Origin: Oligoflexus sp.
Lineage (GTDB): Bacteria; Bdellovibrionota_B; Oligoflexia; Oligoflexales; Oligoflexaceae
Assembly (NCBI GenBank): GCA_014377445.1
Contig: JACMPP010000086.1
Span: 1 to 64,000 of the forward strand
Direction of reading: 5' to 3'
DNA length: 64,000 bases
The notes under the pieces are model-generated. The model had not been told where the DNA came from. It saw nothing but the letters and a program-made list of their open reading frames with translations, and did no database searches. The position numbers were made by a program, and so were the translations under genes. This document shows, in pieces, positions 42,278 through 52,780 of the stretch (position 1 is the first letter of the stretch; each line of letters begins with the position of its first letter).

Positions 42278-43128
42278 TCTCCTTTCGATCGGAAGAATAT
42301 TCGGTCGACCCATGATGTCTTCTTCACGTTGCCGATGATGGTATCGCCGAGGTCGTTGTTTTCAGTCGCGAGGAGCTGCGTCAAAGATTTGCGAAGATCC
42401 TTCGCATCGTTTTTGCGCACGACGATGCCATCCACTGCGATAGAGATCGAAGACGTTTCTTCGGAGACAACGACGGAAATGGCATCGGTCTCTTCGCTGA
42501 TCCCGATCGCCGCGCGGTGACGGGTTCCGAAGTTGGGGTCCACATCCTCATCACGGGTGAGGGGTAGAAAGCAGCCCGCGGCCGCGATTCGACCCTGCTG
42601 AATGACGATGGCGCCGTCGTGAATAGGCGCCGTCGGATGGAAAATCGCGAGCAGCAATTCCTTGCTGACCTTGGCATCGATAAGAACCCCAACATCGACA
42701 TAGCGAGTCAGCAGGATGTTTCTTTCGAGGATAATGAGGGCACCGATCTTTTTGGAGGACAGGGCGGCACAGGCACGGGCGATTTCGTCGAGCATCTGCT
42801 TGGATGAGACCTGTTCCTGAGTGGGAAAAACTGTCTTTTTTCCCATACGGCTGAGCATGCGCCGAATGTCTTCCTGAAAGAGGATGACGATAATGATGAT
42901 GATGGATGAGTAGAACTTGTCCATCAACCACTTGAGTGTGGTCAAGGGATAGATCTGCGAGATGAAGAAGGCGAAACCCACGGTCATCAGGATCCCAAGG
43001 ACCATCTGCATCGCCCGGGTGCCGCGAATCAACAGCAGGAGCTGATAGATAATGATCGCAATGATGCCTATGTCGACCAGGGCCCAGTAACCAATCTTGT
43101 GGTAAAGCTCGGACATAATGCATCCCAC
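42274..43128 (-). CDS. cdaA: Diadenylate cyclase CdaA (DisA_N domain)
   Basis: Three N-terminal TMs; PIHDGAIVIQ and FGTRHRAAIGISEETDAISVVVSEE motifs. Confidence 0.94.
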   Translation of the reverse strand: MGCIMSELYHKIGYWALVDIGIIAIIIYQLLLLIRGTRAMQMVLGILMTVGFAFFISQIYPLTTLKWLMDKFYSSIIIIIVILFQEDIRRMLSRMGKKTVFPTQEQVSSKQMLDEIARACAALSSKKIGALIILERNILLTRYVDVGVLIDAKVSKELLLAIFHPTAPIHDGAIVIQQGRIAAAGCFLPLTRDEDVDPNFGTRHRAAIGISEETDAISVVVSEETSSISIAVDGIVVRKNDAKDLRKSLTQLLATENNDLGDTIIGNVKKTSWVDRIFFRSKGE

Positions 43129-43133
43129 GCGGA

Positions 43134-43904
43134 CTAAGGTGTGATCATATCTTTAAGGCGGCGCAAGTGTCTTACATTATGGGTGCGCACAGCTTTGACG
43201 CCTGCAAAGAGAAACGCGAGCTCAAGCATTTTGGAGGGAGCATCCCGTTCCTCGGGAGACTCTATATCAAGGAGACGTCCGATGAAGGATTTTCTTGAAA
43301 TCCCCAGTGCTATTGGCGTTTCAGCAGCTCTCTGCAGAGCATCCCGTATTAAATATAGATTAGCCTGATCGTTTTTGCCAAAGCCGATTCCAGGATCCAG
43401 CCATATTTTATCCCGGGGAAAGCCTAAGCGCAGAAGGCGCGCCTGGGTCGCCTCGTAGAAGTTTTGAATGATGGGTTTGCATTCTTCCAGACTCAAAGGC
43501 TTGGTCTGCATGGACTTGGGGTCCCGATGCATATGCATGGGAAGATAGCAGCGCCCGAGCTTTGCCCATTGGCTTAGGAAGGCATCGTCGACCTGCCCAG
43601 CCCCTTGAACGTCATTGATGATCTCGACCCTGTGATCGAGCAAGCGTCGCATAATTTCGGGTTTATAAGTATCGACGCTGATGCGCAGCGATTGTTGGTC
43701 AAGCACTGCAAGAACAGGCTTCAAACGGCGCCATTCCTCTTCGAGGGGAACAGGGGCAGCATCCGGCCTGGTCGACTCAGCGCCGATATCGATGATGTCG
43801 GCGCCGTCTTGCAAGAGCTTCTCGATGCGGCCCAATGCGAGGTCCGACGTGAAAAAACGACCCCCGTCCGAAAAGGAGTCGGGGGTCACATTTACTATTC
43901 CCAT
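43134..43904 (-). CDS. folP: Dihydropteroate synthase
   Basis: MGIVNVTPDSFSDGG, DIGAESTRP, DPGIGFGK; longer start at 43976 possible. Confidence 0.92.
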   Translation of the reverse strand: MGIVNVTPDSFSDGGRFFTSDLALGRIEKLLQDGADIIDIGAESTRPDAAPVPLEEEWRRLKPVLAVLDQQSLRISVDTYKPEIMRRLLDHRVEIINDVQGAGQVDDAFLSQWAKLGRCYLPMHMHRDPKSMQTKPLSLEECKPIIQNFYEATQARLLRLGFPRDKIWLDPGIGFGKNDQANLYLIRDALQRAAETPIALGISRKSFIGRLLDIESPEERDAPSKMLELAFLFAGVKAVRTHNVRHLRRLKDMITP

Positions 43905-43938
43905 GATGAGAGCGGATGACTCTGACACAAGTCTGGCC

Positions 43939-45894
43939 TCAGGTCCCAGCGAGGACGGGATCGATGCCGAGGGCATTGGTTTCCGCAGCTCTTACTGGTT
44001 TGGTAACAAGGCGACGAGCTTCTTTTTCGCGCTCGAGGCGGTCTTTATATTTGTCTCTTTCGTCTTGAGTGATCAACGCTTCTCCACGGAGAATGGCGTC
44101 AATTTCCTTGGCCTCAAGAGTTTCACGGATGAGGAGTGCATCAGACATGGCGTCGAGTTCAGCGCGTTTTTCGCGAAGAATCTTCACGGCAAGGTCATAG
44201 CCTTCGGTCACCAGGTCACGGACTTCGTTATCGATCTGCTCAAGGATTTTTTCAGAGAAGGTCTCTTTGCTGCCAAACTCACGGCCCATGAAGACTTCGT
44301 GATCCGGAGCACCCCAGGCGACCGGTCCAAGCTTAGCGCTCATACCCCAGGCTGTAACCATCTTGCGAGCAATGTCTGTCGCCTTTTGGATATCGTTGCC
44401 GGCACCGGTCGTTCGGAGGTTGAAGATGACTTCTTCAGCCGCGCGTCCGCCCATGGCGTAAGCAATGATGCCCTTCGCGTATTCTTTGGACATCGAGAGA
44501 CGATCTTCTGTTGGCAGAAGGATCGTCACGCCCAAAGCATGTCCACGAGGGATGATCGTGATCTTGTGCACAGGGTCGGTCCCGGGAATCATCTTCGCGA
44601 CGATACAGTGGCCTGCCTCGTGATACGCAGTATTGCGTTTCTCGGCTTCGCCAATGATCATGCTTTTACGTTCCGGACCCATCATGACTTTGTCTTTGGC
44701 CGATTCAAAATGCGTCATGTTGATGATCTTGGCATCATTACGAGCTGCAAGTAGAGCCGCTTCATTGACAAGGTTTGCGAGGTCAGCACCCGAGAAGCCC
44801 GAAGTTCCTTGGGCAAGGATATCGAGATCGACATCGCCAGCCATAGGTGTTTTGCGGGTGTGGACCTTGAGAATGCCGCGGCGACCGCGAACATCCGGTT
44901 TTGGTACGTACACACGACGGTCGAAACGACCTGGGCGAAGGAGAGCGGGATCGAGAACGTCAGCACGGTTGGTGGCTGCGATCAGGATAACGCCTTCGTT
45001 GGTCTCAAAACCATCCATCTCTACGAGGAGTTGGTTCAGCGTTTGTTCGCGCTCGTCATGTCCACCGCCCATACCAGCACCACGTTGACGACCGACAGCG
45101 TCGATCTCATCGATGAAGATGATACAAGGCGCCTGTTTCTTCGCTTGCTCAAAAAGGTCGCGAACACGGCTTGCACCAACACCGACGAACATCTCTACGA
45201 AGTCCGAACCCGAGATGGAGAAGAAGGGAACACCTGCTTCGCCGGCAATGGCTTTGGCGAGGATCGTTTTACCGGTACCAGGAGGTCCCACGAGCAAAAC
45301 GCCCTTAGGAATTTTACCACCAAGACGGGTGAATTTTTTCGGGTCTTTGAGGAAGTCGACGATCTCTTCAAGCTCGCCTTTGGCTTCTTCAATGCCGGCC
45401 ACGTCATCGAAAGTCATTTTAATCTGATTCTCGTTGAGCAGCTTCGCACGGCTCTTCCCAAACGACATGGCTTTGCCGCCACCGACCTGGAGTTGGCGCA
45501 TGAGGAAGAAGAGAAAGAGGACGATGATAAAGATAGGGAGCAATTGGACCGCGAAGGTCTTCCAACTGCTGCCGCCTTCACCATCCGCCGAGTTCTCAAA
45601 CTTGGTCGGGACTTTTTTGTCGTCCAGCTTCGTCATGAGCTGAGTGGGGTTTTGCGGTCCGACGGCATGAAAAATGCCGCCGTCTTTCTTGGCCACAACG
45701 ATTTCGTTGGAGCCGCGAAACGTAATCTGGTTCACTTCGTTGGCGTCGACTGCAGCTACCACATCGGAATAATTGAGGGTTTTATCCTCTTCACGATGGG
45801 GCGTCATCATATTGAACATGATAAACAGAAGGAGCAAACCAGCAATAACGAGCGTGAACTTCATCTGCTGGTTCGGCTTTTTAACCTTCGACAT
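43939..45894 (-). CDS. ftsH: ATP-dependent zinc metalloprotease FtsH
   Basis: [51 protein letters not shown]. Confidence 0.98.
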   Translation of the reverse strand: MSKVKKPNQQMKFTLVIAGLLLLFIMFNMMTPHREEDKTLNYSDVVAAVDANEVNQITFRGSNEIVVAKKDGGIFHAVGPQNPTQLMTKLDDKKVPTKFENSADGEGGSSWKTFAVQLLPIFIIVLFLFFLMRQLQVGGGKAMSFGKSRAKLLNENQIKMTFDDVAGIEEAKGELEEIVDFLKDPKKFTRLGGKIPKGVLLVGPPGTGKTILAKAIAGEAGVPFFSISGSDFVEMFVGVGASRVRDLFEQAKKQAPCIIFIDEIDAVGRQRGAGMGGGHDEREQTLNQLLVEMDGFETNEGVILIAATNRADVLDPALLRPGRFDRRVYVPKPDVRGRRGILKVHTRKTPMAGDVDLDILAQGTSGFSGADLANLVNEAALLAARNDAKIINMTHFESAKDKVMMGPERKSMIIGEAEKRNTAYHEAGHCIVAKMIPGTDPVHKITIIPRGHALGVTILLPTEDRLSMSKEYAKGIIAYAMGGRAAEEVIFNLRTTGAGNDIQKATDIARKMVTAWGMSAKLGPVAWGAPDHEVFMGREFGSKETFSEKILEQIDNEVRDLVTEGYDLAVKILREKRAELDAMSDALLIRETLEAKEIDAILRGEALITQDERDKYKDRLEREKEARRLVTKPVRAAETNALGIDPVLAGT

Positions 45895-45990
45895 AGATCT
45901 GGCTCTCCTCGATAAGAATCATCAACACAGCATCTGCACAAGTATTGTACTGATGATCCAGTATTGTACCTGTTTTTGCATGCTGATTGT

Positions 45991-46019
45991 TAAAATGGAA
46001 CTAAAAACCATAACGTCAA
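45991..46019 (-). promoter_or_regulatory. Candidate sigma70 promoter for ftsH
   Basis: Minus strand TTGACG (46019-46014), 17-bp spacer, ATTTTA (45996-45991). Confidence 0.5.
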
Positions 46020-46081
46020 AAACAATACATTACTGGTAAATTTGGCTCCTCTTTTCTCAAATCGAAGACTATTTTTGCAAT

Positions 46082-47224
46082 TCAGAGACTGCGTTTGGGA
46101 GGACGGACATTCTTGGAGAATATGCCTTTATTATCCTGCATTTCTGAACTTGCATCAAGCTCTAACACCGATTCAAGCCGAGAGTCCTCGCTCAAGAGAG
46201 CTGCTAACCCAACCTGCTTCAATTCCTTCGCAAATTGTTGCCAGCGGGGTGACGAGGGGAGAACGACCCTTTCGAGTGTTAACATGCCTTGCCTGAGTCT
46301 GACCTGATGTTCAGGGTCGAGCTGAACAACAGTGTTCGCCCCTTCTATCAAACCTCGGTAGACAGTCTCCAGCCACGAACGACTCATTTCCTTCGCCCAG
46401 TTCTCTCTTCGCATTCGATTCAGAATCCACTGCGAAGCCGGATAAAATCCAAGGTTTTGCCAGGCGACTGCATCAGTGGGCTCATCCAGATCATCAAGAA
46501 TCCTGTCGTGGAATTGTGCCCATTGCTGACCCGCTTCGGCTAACTCCTTCAGATTCCGTCCGGTACCTGGAAACATTTCCTCCAAATTGGGGAGAATCAA
46601 TTTCCTTATGCGATTCCGACTATAGTCGAGTTTAGCATTGGAACTGTCCTCTCGGTGGGGGATTTTTTCTCTTTGGGCAATTTCTTGAATATATGTCCGG
46701 GACAACCCAAGCAAGGGGCGCCAGTAGACGCCTTGTATACACTTCATGCCCTGCAATGCAGACAATCCCGATCCTCTCACAATGCGCATGAGAATCGTCT
46801 CAACTTGATCATCTTCGTGATGCGCTAAAACCACTTTGTTGTGGGAATCGCAAAGCGTCGCAAACCAGTCATATCTTATCTGACGTGCCCAGTCCTGGAT
46901 GCCGCTCAAAGGATGCGTTGCTTTATCGACTCTGAGAACGCGCGTCTTCAGGTCGCGCAACTTGGCCTGCTCGATGACAAAGGCCTCGTCGCCATCCGAC
47001 TCCTCAGCCCTCAGTCCGTAGTTCACATGAAGAACCTCAGCGGAGACCTGGTGGTCGCTTGCCCATGAAGCAAAAAGGTCCATAAGCACCATAGAGTCGA
47101 GCCCGCCGCTGCAGGCGAGGAAGTACTTATCCGCTTTTGGCTTGAGATCTTCGATGCTTCCAAAAAGAAATCGGTACAGCTCCTCGCGAAGAGGCATAGG
47201 GTACCTTTCACAAAAAGCATTCAT
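46082..47224 (-). CDS. tilS: tRNA(Ile)-lysidine synthetase
   Basis: ACSGGLDSMVLMDLF; HHEDDQVETILMRIVRGSGLSALQGM. Confidence 0.93.
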   Translation of the reverse strand: MNAFCERYPMPLREELYRFLFGSIEDLKPKADKYFLACSGGLDSMVLMDLFASWASDHQVSAEVLHVNYGLRAEESDGDEAFVIEQAKLRDLKTRVLRVDKATHPLSGIQDWARQIRYDWFATLCDSHNKVVLAHHEDDQVETILMRIVRGSGLSALQGMKCIQGVYWRPLLGLSRTYIQEIAQREKIPHREDSSNAKLDYSRNRIRKLILPNLEEMFPGTGRNLKELAEAGQQWAQFHDRILDDLDEPTDAVAWQNLGFYPASQWILNRMRRENWAKEMSRSWLETVYRGLIEGANTVVQLDPEHQVRLRQGMLTLERVVLPSSPRWQQFAKELKQVGLAALLSEDSRLESVLELDASSEMQDNKGIFSKNVRPPKRSL

Positions 47225-47538
47225 TTTGCTTTTCCTTTCATACGTTTCGGAAAGAATTGAGACTGCCCGGTCAGCAGTCTCTAATAATTATTCAATAAAA
47301 TCAATGTCTTGTATTTATATATAAGATCTTGATATTGCCCCGTTATTTTGATGATCAACATAACCCACTGAATCACATGCACTATTTTTTATAGAAATCC
47401 CCGAAAGATCCAAGTCCCCGTGATCACCATTCTCTCCCCATTTTTTAAGTTTTTCCCCAAGACGACGAAGAAGTGTTTGCAACCTGCTGCACCTTTGACA
47501 GCCCAGGCACGGGCAACAAGATTCAAGGAGGAAAGGTT

Positions 47539-47703
47539 ATGAGTTTGCACCAGTACATCGTTACGCCTTCATTCATAGCCCAACTGCCTCCCCAAAACAA
47601 TTCCAAGAACCATGGCTTGAATCGCCCAGACATTAGGTTTGGCCGAGCTCAGATCGTCATTGTTCCTCGTCCGTGCCCACAGCTCTGGGAGTTTGGGGCG
47701 TAA
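47539..47703 (+). CDS. Small ORF (54 aa) with strong Shine-Dalgarno upstream of flagellin
   Basis: AAGGAGG at 47525-47531, 7 nt before ATG 47539; MSLHQYIVTPSFIAQLPPQNNSKNHGLNRPDIRFG…. Confidence 0.4.
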   Translation: MSLHQYIVTPSFIAQLPPQNNSKNHGLNRPDIRFGRAQIVIVPRPCPQLWEFGA

Positions 47704-47828
47704 ACGCGTCCAGACTGGTCCAGTAACAGGTTCTTTTGCTTTTGGTTCTTACGCAATCGTATGCCGCACCACTGATGGCTAGGTGACTTTTGCGCAGAAT
47801 ATTTTTCTCTAACAAGGAGGTTTTAGTC

Positions 47829-48737
47829 ATGGGTATTCGAGTTAAGACAAACGTAGAGTCTTTGATCGCACAAAAACATTTGGGCCACAGTCGAGCCGAA
47901 GTCGCCTCTTCCATTGAACGCTTGTCTTCGGGTCAACGCATCAACAAGTCAGCAGATGATGCTGCCGGCCTCGCGGTTTCCGAACAAATCCGGGCTCGCT
48001 TGTCGACCATGGATGTCGCCAAACGCAACGCCAACGACGGTATCAGCTACATACAAGTAGCAGAAGGCGGCTTGAACGAAGCGACCAACGTCATGCTCCG
48101 CATGCGTCAGCTAGGTTCACAAGCAGCTTCTGATACGATCGGTGCCAAGGAACGAGGCTTTCTCGACAAAGAATTCCAACAGCTCGCGGCCGAAGTCGGT
48201 CGTATCGTTAGCACTACGGAATTCAACGGTCGCAAGGTACTCGAATCAAACGGCAACGACGCCATGCGTATCTTCGTTGGCTCAAGTAACCGCGGTGATG
48301 TCGATGGTTCTTCACCCAATATCGATCCCGATAACGATCCGGATATCTTGACGATCGACACCAAAGACCTGGAAGCCCTGAACTCCGCGATCCAAAAGGT
48401 TGCTGACGGCGGCCTGAGCGTGTTGGGCGAAGGCGCCGCCGATCTCGGCGGCTCAGGTGGCACAGACAAGCTCTTCAACGTTATCGATACAGCGGTCAGT
48501 GAAATCGCTTCTTACCGAGCGACCCTTGGTTCGGTTCAATCTCGGTTGAACTCAGCGATTTCCAACATCGATGTAACCAACGAGAACTTGCAAGCTGCAA
48601 ACAGCCGCATCCGGGACGTTGACTTCGCGTCGGAAACAGCGAAGTTCACCCAGAACAAGATTCTGGAACAGGCCGGAGCTTCGGTTCTTGCTCATGCCAA
48701 CAGTGAACCCGAAATGGTTCTCCAGATGCTGCGCTAA
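47829..48737 (+). CDS. fliC: Flagellin
   Basis: N-term MGIRVKTNVESLIAQKHL…SSGQRINKSADDAAGLAVSEQIRA; C-term NSRIRDVDFASETAKFTQNKILEQAGASVLAHAN. Confidence 0.97.
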   Translation: MGIRVKTNVESLIAQKHLGHSRAEVASSIERLSSGQRINKSADDAAGLAVSEQIRARLSTMDVAKRNANDGISYIQVAEGGLNEATNVMLRMRQLGSQAASDTIGAKERGFLDKEFQQLAAEVGRIVSTTEFNGRKVLESNGNDAMRIFVGSSNRGDVDGSSPNIDPDNDPDILTIDTKDLEALNSAIQKVADGGLSVLGEGAADLGGSGGTDKLFNVIDTAVSEIASYRATLGSVQSRLNSAISNIDVTNENLQAANSRIRDVDFASETAKFTQNKILEQAGASVLAHANSEPEMVLQMLR

Positions 48738-48919
48738 GTAAAGAAATTGGGAGGGGGAGGCCACTGGGTTCTCCCCTCCTAAACCTTTAGGTGCAGATTC
48801 CAGGCTTCTAGGTATTTGCTGAGCGACAATGATATACTCGCCCTTATTATTGCTGCGTTCTGTTAGGGCTGCGACTTGGGTAAAGCGGGGCGGTCAGAGG
48901 ACCGAAAGGGAATATAAAG

Positions 48920-49606
48920 TTGAGCTACTTACTTCGTATTCTAATACTATTTCAATTGCTCATCGGGGCTGAGACAGCTCGGGCAAATCCCGCTGATTAC
49001 ACAGTTCTTGGTGTAATTACCAGCAGCAAGGTCAAACCAGGTGTTGCCCTCATGAAACAAAAGAGCAACGGCAAGGTCAGTGCCTTCAAAGAGGGTGACG
49101 AAGTCGTAAAAGGCACAAAGATCAAAGGTATTTTTCGTAAATCTGTGACCTTTGCCTATCAGGGCAAAACCTTCGAGCTGAGCGTGGGCGAGGAAAATCC
49201 CAAAGAGGTTAAAGAGGGCGAAAGTCGCGAAAGCCGCATTGCCTCGAACCTGACCAACGCCAGCGGCATCGAAAAAACGGGTGACATCCTGAAAGTCTCC
49301 CGCGAACTGAAAGACAGCCTCTCCAGCGGCGAAGGCCTTAACAAAATTCTCATGCAGGCTGCAACGATCCCTTATGTCGAAAACGGCAAACTCATCGGCT
49401 TCCGCATTCTCGAGATCGATCCGGGAAGCATCTTTGATATCGCTGGTTTTCAGAACGGTGACGTCATCACCCATATCAACGAGCAGCCGATCAACGATGC
49501 CGGGCTTGCGATCCGCGCCTTGGGCAGCTTGAAGACCGCACCAACGGCCTCGTTCAGTTACCTCAGGGGGGCCACCCCGATGAACCTGACCATTCAAATT
49601 CACTAA
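48920..49606 (+). CDS. Secreted PDZ-domain protein, GspC-like
   Basis: Signal peptide; HR-like domain then PDZ (GFRILEIDPGSIFDIAGFQNGDVITHINEQPINDAG). TTG start at 48920. Confidence 0.7.
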   Translation: MSYLLRILILFQLLIGAETARANPADYTVLGVITSSKVKPGVALMKQKSNGKVSAFKEGDEVVKGTKIKGIFRKSVTFAYQGKTFELSVGEENPKEVKEGESRESRIASNLTNASGIEKTGDILKVSRELKDSLSSGEGLNKILMQAATIPYVENGKLIGFRILEIDPGSIFDIAGFQNGDVITHINEQPINDAGLAIRALGSLKTAPTASFSYLRGATPMNLTIQIH

Positions 49607-49626
49607 ATTTTTCGGTAAAAAAAGAG

Positions 49627-49664
49627 GAGGCAGGACCCGACAAAGGTTCTGCCTCTTTTTTTTT
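49627..49664. terminator. Bidirectional rho-independent terminator between convergent genes
   Basis: GAGGCAGGACC/GGTTCTGCCTC 11-bp stem (one G-U); T9 on + strand, A-run on the other flank. Confidence 0.9.
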
Positions 49665-49672
49665 GTAAAATC

Positions 49673-51328
49673 TTAAGTTTTTTCTCGCAAATCTTTGCGC
49701 AGGATCTTACCGACGTTCGATTTGGGGAGTTCCTTCACAAACGCATAATGCTTGGGACGTTTATATCCTGTGAGTTCTTTTGCACAGAATTTCCTGAGGT
49801 CCGCTTCCGTAAGGCTTTCGTCTTTCTTGACGACAAAGGCCTTCACCGCCTCCCCACTCTTCTCATCCGAAACGCCGATAACGGCAACTTCGAGGACCTT
49901 GGGATGGCTGACGATCACGCTCTCCACTTCGTTGGGATAGACGTTAAAGCCGGAAACCAGAACCATATCCTTCTTACGATCGACGATATAGAAAAGGCCT
50001 TTTTCATCCATCTTCGCCATATCACCGGTAAAGAGCCAACCGTCACGAATCGATGCAGCCGTTTCCTTTTCGTTTTTCCAGTAGCCGAGCATGACCTGAG
50101 GGCCCTTGACGACGAGTTCGCCGACTTCGCCTTGCGCCATGATCTTGCCATCGTCATCGCGGATTTCCGCGAGGGTCGAAGGCACTGGTACACCGATTGA
50201 TCCGTATGGAATCTTAAGGTGAACGGGGTTGCAATGCGTGACCGGCGAAGCTTCAGTAAGACCATAGCCTTCGACTACGCGGGTCCCGGTCAGCCTCTCG
50301 AATTCTTCGCCGACAGTAGCCTGTAGAGCCATGCCGCCCGCCACTGCGAATTTGAGATGCTTCGGTGGATTGGCTTTAAACTCGGCGTTGTTGTTCATCG
50401 CGTTGTAAAGCGTATTGATACCGGTCATGACGGTGATCTTGTATTTGCTGAAGAGCTTAACCGTGTTCTCGATCGGCACCGGTTTCGGGACGAGAATCAT
50501 TTCGCCACCGAGGGTAAGAAAGCCCAGGAAATTCACGGATAGAGCAAAAATATGATAGAGCGGCAAAGCCGTCAGAACAACTTCATCGCCTTCGGTCACG
50601 TAAGGACTCGCCCAGGCCTGAATCTGCTTCATGTTGGCGATGATATTTTTATGGGTCAACATCGCGCCCTTGGAAAGACCTGTAGTCCCGCCGGTGTATT
50701 GAAGAATCGCGATATCGTCGAGCTTGATGATGGGCTTTGTATAAGCCTTGCCGGATCCCGAACTCAAAGCGGATTTGAAGTTCGTCACGTTGAGATTGTG
50801 CTTGGGGACCTGGCCTTTAACCTTGAGAACGGTATCGATCAGAAGGCCCTTCCAGGATGGCATTTGATCGCCGATGCTGGTCACTATCACGGTTTCGATC
50901 TGAGTGTCTTTGATGATTTCTTCGAGCTTATCGACGAAGAAATTCAAGATAACCAAAACCTTGGCGCTCGAATCCGCAAATTGATGCTTCATTTCGCGGG
51001 GCGTATAGAGAGGGTTTGTGTTGACACAAACCGCACCGATTTTGGTCGCAGCCAAAAGCGTGATTGGAAATTGTATGATGTTGGGCAGCATGATCGCGAT
51101 GCGTTCGCCTTTGGCGAGCTTCACATCGTTCTGAAGAAAGGCGGCGAAGTCATTCGCCATGCGATCGAACTGACGAAAGGTCACGCTCGTGCCCATGCAG
51201 GTCAAAGCTTTTTTGTTCGGAAACTTTTTGCAGGTCGCCTCGACCAGGGAAGCGATGCATGTTCCCTCAGGAATATCGATGGTAGCAGAGACTTTTTCTG
51301 GATATTGCTTCAACCAAACGTGACTCAT
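49673..51328 (-). CDS. Long-chain fatty acid-CoA ligase (AMP-binding)
   Basis: LQYTGGTTGLSKGAMLTHKN, GYGLTEASPVTH, GWLFTGDMAKMDEKG; start placed at MSHVWLKQYP. Confidence 0.93.
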   Translation of the reverse strand: MSHVWLKQYPEKVSATIDIPEGTCIASLVEATCKKFPNKKALTCMGTSVTFRQFDRMANDFAAFLQNDVKLAKGERIAIMLPNIIQFPITLLAATKIGAVCVNTNPLYTPREMKHQFADSSAKVLVILNFFVDKLEEIIKDTQIETVIVTSIGDQMPSWKGLLIDTVLKVKGQVPKHNLNVTNFKSALSSGSGKAYTKPIIKLDDIAILQYTGGTTGLSKGAMLTHKNIIANMKQIQAWASPYVTEGDEVVLTALPLYHIFALSVNFLGFLTLGGEMILVPKPVPIENTVKLFSKYKITVMTGINTLYNAMNNNAEFKANPPKHLKFAVAGGMALQATVGEEFERLTGTRVVEGYGLTEASPVTHCNPVHLKIPYGSIGVPVPSTLAEIRDDDGKIMAQGEVGELVVKGPQVMLGYWKNEKETAASIRDGWLFTGDMAKMDEKGLFYIVDRKKDMVLVSGFNVYPNEVESVIVSHPKVLEVAVIGVSDEKSGEAVKAFVVKKDESLTEADLRKFCAKELTGYKRPKHYAFVKELPKSNVGKILRKDLREKT

Positions 51329-51462
51329 GATCACACTCCTCCAAGCCACTTTTTCGCATATTGCGTCTATAGGTTAGCTTCACTTTTTTAGGGTCTTTTC
51401 GTGAAGAAAGTGCGAATATACTCTGGTCCATACCCCTGAGCCAGCTAAAAGAGAGTCTATAC

Positions 51463-51978
51463 GTGTTTGCCTTCGATGCAAAAGAATTGAACTCCATCAC
51501 AGCCGCGCTTCACGAGACCTGCCTCCGGCGCAAAGTCACGCTCACTACGGCTGAGAGCTGCACGGGTGGCCTCATCAGCGCCATCCTTACTTCAACAGCC
51601 GGGAGTTCTGCGTATTTTCTTGGGGGCGTCTGTTGTTATTCTAACGAATTAAAAACTAAACTCCTCTCTGTCCCGGCGAATTTGATTGCCGAGACTGGAG
51701 CGGTTTCCGATCTTGTGGCAAAATCGATGGCGGAAGGCGCGCGATCGCTTTCGGGTGCTGACTTCGCCATCTCAGTGACAGGCATCGCAGGTCCGGGCGG
51801 TGGAGGCCCAGATAAGCCGGTGGGTACTGTGTATTGCGCCTGGGCCAATGCCAAATCTGTGGATGTTGAACGGCTTCAACTCCATGGGGATCGCGATTCA
51901 ATAAGAGCTCAAACATGCCTTATTGCACTAGCCGGACTTTATTCACGCATCTTAACGCATTTTGAGGAGGTCTCTTGA
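51463..51978 (+). CDS. CinA C-terminal domain protein (PncC-type nicotinamide-nucleotide amidase)
   Basis: TTAESCTGGLISAILTSTAGSSAYFLGGVCCYSNELK; VTGIAGPGGGGPDKPVGTVY. Confidence 0.92.
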   Translation: MFAFDAKELNSITAALHETCLRRKVTLTTAESCTGGLISAILTSTAGSSAYFLGGVCCYSNELKTKLLSVPANLIAETGAVSDLVAKSMAEGARSLSGADFAISVTGIAGPGGGGPDKPVGTVYCAWANAKSVDVERLQLHGDRDSIRAQTCLIALAGLYSRILTHFEEVS

Positions 51979-52628
51979 AACGTCGCCTATCATTGCTTGC
52001 TCTCGTTGCAACAGCATTTTTCACAACAGGGCAGGCACTTGCGGCCGAACCGGTCGAAGTAAAGTACGACCAGATTTTCTCATCGATTGATAATCTAACG
52101 GTCGATTTCACTCAGACGACATATAAAAAGCTGCGAAACAAAACGAATGTTCGCCAGGGCGACGCCCTCTTCTCCAAGCCTGGAATGTTTCGCTGGAACT
52201 TCACCAACGATAAAGCCGGACTCGAAGAATATTATTTCAATGGCGATCGCCTGACTCATTACCGCGAAAAAGAAAATCTGGTGAATCATTATGCGACGAA
52301 TGCAGGTCTCGCGCGTGAGCTCAAGGAGGTCGTCGCTCTCGTCCTCGATCCCAAAGCCCTCTTCAGTCGCTATACGGTCAAGGACAGCAAAAGCGCGAAC
52401 CAGAAGACCACAGTGACACTGGAGCCCAAGTCCAAGGAAGGGACCGACATCACCTCGATCAATGTCCAGGTCGAAGACGGACAAAAGTATGTCGAAGATG
52501 TGCAAATCTTCTATAATGATGGGAATAATACCCGTTTTTCATTTAAGAACCCAAAAAAGACCAAAAATGAACCCTCTGTCTTCACCTTTCAACGCAAAGG
52601 TAACTTCACTGTAAGACACCATGGCTGA
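51975..52628 (+). CDS. lolA: LolA-like outer membrane lipoprotein carrier
   Basis: Signal peptide; VDFTQTTYKKLRNKTNVRQGDALFSKPGMFRWNFTN. Confidence 0.78.
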   Translation: MKRRLSLLALVATAFFTTGQALAAEPVEVKYDQIFSSIDNLTVDFTQTTYKKLRNKTNVRQGDALFSKPGMFRWNFTNDKAGLEEYYFNGDRLTHYREKENLVNHYATNAGLARELKEVVALVLDPKALFSRYTVKDSKSANQKTTVTLEPKSKEGTDITSINVQVEDGQKYVEDVQIFYNDGNNTRFSFKNPKKTKNEPSVFTFQRKGNFTVRHHG

Positions 52629-52780
52629 CCAGAATCCTGGCAGTAACTGTCGTTGCTGCCCTCACCCCTTCCTATCCTCCCGAAACCAATCTTCTATTAA
52701 GTGTAAAGTTTTTGGCCGCTCCTGCCGATAGGTTCCCATATGCGAGGTATTTGGACACTCGCCTAGGGGAGAGCCTCTGT

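Noticed and set aside
44809-45915. 368-aa + strand ORF opposite ftsH
   Set aside because: Antisense to a strongly conserved gene; product has no recognisable family. Codon-bias shadow ORF.
48750-48780. Terminator after flagellin
   Set aside because: Imperfect GGAGGGGGAG/CTCCCCTCC hairpin without a T-tract; too weak to call.
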